From assembly GCA_021802375.1 (NCBI GenBank), contig JAKAAL010000226.1:1-6788 (forward strand): 6,788 nucleotides of DNA. Reading direction: 5' to 3'. Shown one piece after another: positions 3,467-6,788 of the stretch. Position 1 is the first letter of the stretch, and every line of letters begins with the position of its first letter. The stretch comes from Bacillota bacterium (GTDB lineage: Bacteria; Bacillota_E; Sulfobacillia; Sulfobacillales; Sulfobacillaceae). Made by a program: the position numbers and the translations under genes. The notes beneath the pieces are model-generated. The model was given only the letters and a program-made list of their open reading frames with translations, did no database searches and was not told where the DNA came from.

Positions 3467-5878
3467 ATGGCGAAATCTATGCAAGCGAACGCTCGCGCAC
3501 CCGAGGCCGTTCAAGAAGTGCAGCTGGAAATTTCCGGGATGACGTGTGCCAGTTGTGTGCATCACGTCGAAAAGGCGCTTCAAAAGGTGCCAGGTGTCGG
3601 AACCGCCAACGTGAATTTAGCATTGGAGAAGGCCCGGGTCACCTTTGATCCATCCACTGTAGGCACACCGGACTTTGTCCGCGCGGTGACTCAGGCGGGC
3701 TATCAAGTCCGGGTGGAAAGTCACGTCTTCACCGTGCCGGGATTGGAAGAAGCTCCGGTCCAAGCCCGCGCTGAACAGGCTATAAAGTCGATGGATTCGG
3801 TGGTTAGAGTACACAGCAACCCGGCCAAAGGCACCGTGACCGTCGACCTAATTCGCGGCCATAAAGAGAACCTTGAAATTCTTACGGCATTACGTAGCGC
3901 AGGGTTAACCGCTACGGTGTTGGACGAGGGAATGCCCGTTGACGCACGCATGAAAGAAGCCCACGACGCCCAATTTCGGCTAGGGGTGTCACTACTCTTC
4001 ACCCTGCCTTTATGGGCTGCCATGATAAAGATGTTTCTCGGTATCGGCCCGGCATGGTTTGACAATCCGTGGATGCAGTTCGTGTCTGCAACCGTGGTAC
4101 AGTGGGGTCCCGGCTATTCCTTCACACGTCGCGCGTGGCTCAATGTACGCCACGGCAATGCCAATATGGACGTTTTGGTCGCGACCGGCACTTTAGCCGC
4201 CTGGTCGGTATCGGTTTATGGCCTTTTCGCCCATGCCCCACTTTATTTTGACACCTCCGCCACCGTCATTACCCTCATTTTGATTGGCAAATACTTAGAA
4301 GCGCTCGCAAAGGGTAAGACCTCCGAGGCGATTCAGCAATTACTCGCGTTACGTCCTAAAGTGACGCGACTAGTCGACTCCTCTGGGCAAGTGATTGAAG
4401 TTTCCGCAGAATCGGTAACTGTCGGACAACACCTAGAGATGAGGTCCGGGGACCGCATCCCGGTTGACGGCAAAGTCGTCAGCGGAATTGGATTAGTCGA
4501 CGAATCTATGCTGACCGGAGAGCCGACGTTACAAAGTAAGGCGGTCTCTTCCGAAGTGTCGGCCGGCACTATCCATCGGGGCGACCGGGCTTTTCGCATG
4601 GAGGCGACCCGAGTTGGCCGTGACACCGTTTTAGCTCATATTGTGGACGCAGTGGAAGAAGCCCAATCGGCTAAAGCGCCCATTCAACAATTTGCCGACC
4701 GGGTGGCTAACGTGTTTGTTCCCATCGTAATTGGTATTGCCTTGGTCACCTTTTTTGCTACGGGGATCTGGACCGGAGACTACCGGGTTGCCTTGCTTCG
4801 GGCTATCGCGGTGCTCGTGGTCGCGTGCCCGTGTTCTTTGGGGTTGGCTACACCCACAGCCGTGATGGTGGGTAGTGGGATCGGTGCCCGCTTAGGTGTT
4901 CTGTTCCGTAACGGTGAAGCTTTGGAGCGTGTGGCCCGCGTTGATTTAGTCGCTCTCGATAAAACCGGCACCATTACTGAAGGCCACCCTGAGGTTGAAC
5001 GCATCATCTCGCTGGGTGATGCGAAAGAGGGGCGCATTCTTGGGATCGCCGCCGCTCTCGAGCAAAGCTCTAGCCATCCACTGGCCCAAGCCGTGATGCG
5101 CGCAGCGGCACAGATGGACTTGTCTCCGGTAGAGGATGTCTACACCGAAGAGGGCCAGGGCATGGTCGGTTTTCTCGACGGTGACACCGTGCTTCTGGGT
5201 AATTTGAAGCTTCTTGAAGCCTACGGTGTGTCGGCCGAGACCGCGATGGTAGAACAATTAGAGGTCGATGCCGCAAGGGGCCGAACGGTCGTATGGGTGG
5301 CCGAAAAAGAGATTGTGCTGGGGGCTTTGGTCATTGCCGATCGCCTTCGTCCGGATGCGGCGTCCACTATTCGGGCTCTATCGCAACGCGGTATTCGCAC
5401 CATGATGCTCACTGGCGACCGCAAGGCTACCGCCGAACGAATCGCCCAGGACGCAGGAATTTCTGATGTCCGGGCAGGACTATCCCCCCAAGATAAGGCC
5501 GCCATTATCAAAGAAGCCGAGCAATCTGGTCACTATGTGGCGATGATTGGGGATGGCATTAACGACGCCCCGGCTTTGGCCCGGGCATATGTCGGAATGG
5601 CCGTCGCGAGCGGAAGCGACGTAGCCACCGAAACCGCAGAAGTCACGCTGATGCGTTCAGAAGTGGGTGCGGTTCTCCAAGCTTTGACGGTAGGTAAAAA
5701 GACTATCGGCAAGATTCGGCAGAACCTCTTCTGGGCGCTGTTTTATAACGTGTTGATGATTCCACTCGCCGCATTTGGCGTCTTGTCACCCATGATTGCT
5801 GGCGCTGCTATGGCGTTCAGTTCGGTTACGGTGGTCACCAACTCGTTATTCTTAAAATATTCCACCAGGAGGTTATAA
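3467..5878 (+). CDS. copA: Copper-exporting P1B-type ATPase CopA
   Basis: This 803-residue ATPase pumps Cu(I) out across the cytoplasmic membrane. In order: a first HMA domain (about 17-82) with the copper-binding GMTCASC (Cys27, Cys30), and a second HMA-like domain (about 85-152) that has lost both cysteines. Next come membrane helices in 170-281, and the actuator domain with MLTGE (349-352). The sixth-helix CPC motif follows at 454-456 (VVACPCSLGLATPT), then the phosphorylated Asp498 in DKTGT. The nucleotide domain has SSHPLA (His537) and GQG (563-565), followed by MLTGDR (647-652) and GDGINDAP (695-702). The last two helices hold Tyr760-Asn761 and MAFSS (782-786), the intramembrane Cu(I) residues typical of P1B-1 pumps. 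Length and motifs are complete. AGGAGG at 3455-3460, overlapping the csoR stop, sits six bases before the ATG, so translation is likely strong and linked to csoR. The loss of the second metal site is the only oddity. Confidence 0.97.
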   Translation: MAKSMQANARAPEAVQEVQLEISGMTCASCVHHVEKALQKVPGVGTANVNLALEKARVTFDPSTVGTPDFVRAVTQAGYQVRVESHVFTVPGLEEAPVQARAEQAIKSMDSVVRVHSNPAKGTVTVDLIRGHKENLEILTALRSAGLTATVLDEGMPVDARMKEAHDAQFRLGVSLLFTLPLWAAMIKMFLGIGPAWFDNPWMQFVSATVVQWGPGYSFTRRAWLNVRHGNANMDVLVATGTLAAWSVSVYGLFAHAPLYFDTSATVITLILIGKYLEALAKGKTSEAIQQLLALRPKVTRLVDSSGQVIEVSAESVTVGQHLEMRSGDRIPVDGKVVSGIGLVDESMLTGEPTLQSKAVSSEVSAGTIHRGDRAFRMEATRVGRDTVLAHIVDAVEEAQSAKAPIQQFADRVANVFVPIVIGIALVTFFATGIWTGDYRVALLRAIAVLVVACPCSLGLATPTAVMVGSGIGARLGVLFRNGEALERVARVDLVALDKTGTITEGHPEVERIISLGDAKEGRILGIAAALEQSSSHPLAQAVMRAAAQMDLSPVEDVYTEEGQGMVGFLDGDTVLLGNLKLLEAYGVSAETAMVEQLEVDAARGRTVVWVAEKEIVLGALVIADRLRPDAASTIRALSQRGIRTMMLTGDRKATAERIAQDAGISDVRAGLSPQDKAAIIKEAEQSGHYVAMIGDGINDAPALARAYVGMAVASGSDVATETAEVTLMRSEVGAVLQALTVGKKTIGKIRQNLFWALFYNVLMIPLAAFGVLSPMIAGAAMAFSSVTVVTNSLFLKYSTRRL

Positions 5879-5879
5879 G

Positions 5880-6086
5880 ATGGAGCGAACGGAATTCATC
5901 GTGAAGGGCATGACGTGCGACAACTGTGTCAACAGTGTAACCCAAGCGTTAAAACACGTGGAGGGCGTCAAGGTAGCCAAGGTCACTCTGGCGGATGAGC
6001 GTGCCCAAGTCACTTTTGATCCCGGGCAAACCTCGGCCGATCATTTGAAAGAGGCCGTCAAAGCGGCCGGCTACGAAGTAGCCTGA
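5880..6086 (+). CDS. copZ: Copper chaperone CopZ (single HMA domain)
   Basis: This 68-residue cytoplasmic protein consists of one heavy-metal-associated domain. The copper site is GMTCDNC with Cys13 and Cys16, and the C-terminal KAAGYEV is typical of the fold. It binds Cu(I) and passes it to CopA or to CsoR. It resembles the first HMA domain of the neighbouring CopA along its whole length (shared GMTC, the VTFDP strand and the AAGYEV-like end), in line with a common origin. The ATG lies one base after the copA stop, and its ribosome binding site AGGAGG (5867-5872) is inside the last codons of copA, so the two are translationally coupled. A terminator hairpin follows at 6142, which makes this the last gene of the csoR operon. 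Confidence 0.95.
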   Translation: MERTEFIVKGMTCDNCVNSVTQALKHVEGVKVAKVTLADERAQVTFDPGQTSADHLKEAVKAAGYEVA

Positions 6087-6141
6087 TTCTACCCATTGCA
6101 CTCACAAAGGAGACCTGTTCATATCTAAAAACAACTCGACT

Positions 6142-6168
6142 AGGGGCGCACGGACGTGCGGCCCCTTT
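6142..6168 (+). terminator. Rho-independent terminator of the csoR-copA-copZ operon
   Basis: AGGGGC and GCAC (6142-6151) pair with GTGC and GCCCCT (6156-6159, 6161-6166). The loop is GGAC and there is one bulged G at 6160. Ten base pairs, mostly G-C, are followed by a short T-run (6166-6168) broken by CC, so the hairpin is strong and the U-tract weak. It lies 55 bases after the copZ stop. Confidence 0.72.
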
Positions 6169-6375
6169 CCTGTGTGCGTACTGGCAGATCCGCTGGAGAG
6201 CTATGAACGGGCTCACGGCTTCAATCCCCGCATGGTACGGGCCCTTCGAAAACCAAGATCGCACTCAATTGCTGGACTGTTTAACCTGATCCAACGCGGT
6301 CGTCCGCCACGTCGCCGCAGGCATCTAGACATGTGCATACCCAGCGTGAGACCAGGCACACTAAGCACGCCATCG

Positions 6376-6393
6376 CTTTATCCATCGATAAAG
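6376..6393. repeat. Short inverted repeat upstream of the DUF4396 gene
   Basis: CTTTATC (6376-6382) and GATAAAG (6387-6393) are perfect complements separated by CATC. The repeat sits 31 bases ahead of the start codon and just before the ribosome binding site. It could be an operator for a dimeric regulator or a small hairpin in the leader. No clear -35/-10 pair is visible around it. Confidence 0.4.
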
Positions 6394-6409
6394 TCATTTA
6401 ATGAGAAAG

Positions 6410-6418
6410 AGGAGGTGA
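6410..6418 (+). promoter_or_regulatory. Full-consensus ribosome binding site of the DUF4396 gene
   Basis: AGGAGGTGA is fully complementary to the usual 3' end of 16S rRNA, with six bases to the ATG at 6425. It is the longest match of this kind among the genes of the window and fixes the start of a gene that runs out of the window. Confidence 0.75.
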
Positions 6419-6424
6419 ATTGCG

Positions 6425-6788
6425 ATGACGGCCCCTGAACTATGGTGGATTCTGTCTGCCGTGTCCGTAGCCTTTCTGCTACTGGACTGGCCGCATGCTC
6501 CTATCGAAACCACCATGCATGTGGGGTTTCTTTTAATTGCCGCGGCCATGGGGCCTGTCGGTGCCGTAACCTATGTCCTTACGGTGCGCGAACCGCTACC
6601 CGGCACCCACGCCAAATACATCGCCCTGCAATGGAAACAAGTCGTCGGGTCCACGTTTCATTGTGTCGCTGGTGATAGTGTAGGGATTGTCGGAGCTGCA
6701 GTCGCCCTGTACTTCATTCCCGCGATCCGTACATCCCTGGTGCTTAATTTAACGGTGGAATATGTGTCCGGATTTCTCGTCGGTTGGC
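6425..6788 (+). CDS. DUF4396 family membrane protein (3' end outside window)
   Basis: The first 121 residues are visible. Hydrophobic segments lie at about 6-20, 30-52, 78-97 and from 103 to the end. The stretch WKQVVGSTFHCVAGDSVGIV (about 70-89) followed by LTVEYVSGFLVGW matches the conserved core of DUF4396 as I remember it, including the His-Cys and Gly-Asp that suggest a metal or proton site in the membrane. Function of the family is not established. The start is set by a perfect ribosome binding site. It lies 338 bp downstream of copZ behind a terminator, so it probably has its own promoter, yet its position beside the copper operon and its His/Cys/Asp motif make a link to metal handling reasonable. 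The family call is from memory of the motif. Confidence 0.75.
   Translation, partial: MTAPELWWILSAVSVAFLLLDWPHAPIETTMHVGFLLIAAAMGPVGAVTYVLTVREPLPGTHAKYIALQWKQVVGSTFHCVAGDSVGIVGAAVALYFIPAIRTSLVLNLTVEYVSGFLVGW

Larger units (their letters stand above)
6087..6424. other. 338-bp non-coding stretch after copZ
   Basis: It begins with an AAAGGAG sequence (6106-6112) that has no start codon at the right distance. The terminator hairpin of the copper operon follows, then about 200 bases in which I recognise nothing. It ends with a short inverted repeat (6376-6393) and the ribosome binding site of the next gene. One frame is open from about 6122 to 6438, but its arginine- and proline-rich product and lack of a proper start argue against a gene. 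Confidence 0.55.

Noticed and set aside
6172..6438. 88-codon open frame with GTG start after the terminator
   Set aside because: It begins at the tail of a terminator hairpin, has an arginine/proline-rich product with no recognisable pattern, and overlaps the start of the DUF4396 gene.

Overview
The window reads as a piece of a bacterial chromosome devoted to metal handling, with copper at its centre. Strong AGGAGG-type ribosome binding sites, a CsoR/CopA/CopZ set in Gram-positive gene order, moderate GC with mixed codon endings, and the character of the accessory proteins (an unusual CDF-type transporter, a SHOCT protein, DUF4396) suggest an environmental Firmicute. An acidophile of the Sulfobacillus type is my best guess; this is inference from protein character, not a database match.

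Left part (1-1157, + strand): the C-terminal end of a cation diffusion facilitator-like transporter runs in from outside the window. It is followed by a small three-helix membrane protein of unknown function (384-605) and a 68-residue membrane-anchored SHOCT protein (951-1157). Between the last two lies a 149-bp miniature transposon-like element (764-912). It has about 23-bp terminal inverted repeats and is bracketed by an exact direct repeat of the target. The insertion point falls at the -10 hexamer of what looks like the SHOCT gene's own promoter, and the duplication left a -10-like hexamer on each side.

Middle (1154-2874, - strand): an OmpR-type response regulator and its histidine kinase overlap and form a two-component operon. 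The kinase has two membrane helices with almost no loop between them. Its stop codon overlaps the stop codon of the SHOCT gene, so the two transcription units collide tail to tail.

Right part (2875-6788): a divergent regulatory region of about 297 bp carries a promoter for each direction and separates the two-component operon from csoR-copA-copZ. CsoR carries the Cys-His-Cys Cu(I) site. CopA is a complete P1B-1 copper-exporting ATPase whose second N-terminal metal-binding domain has lost its cysteines. CopZ is the 68-residue copper chaperone, starting one base after the copA stop. CsoR should repress the operon when copper is low, CopZ should carry Cu(I) to CopA, and CopA should export it. 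A hairpin terminator follows copZ. After a 338-bp non-coding stretch, a DUF4396 membrane protein begins behind a perfect ribosome binding site and runs off the end.

The most interesting points are the mini-transposon inside a promoter, the tandem 13-bp GGG-rich repeats over the csoR start (a candidate CsoR site of unusual layout), the cysteine-free second HMA domain of CopA, and a DUF4396 gene beside copZ. I see no CRISPR array, rRNA, tRNA or complete transposase gene.
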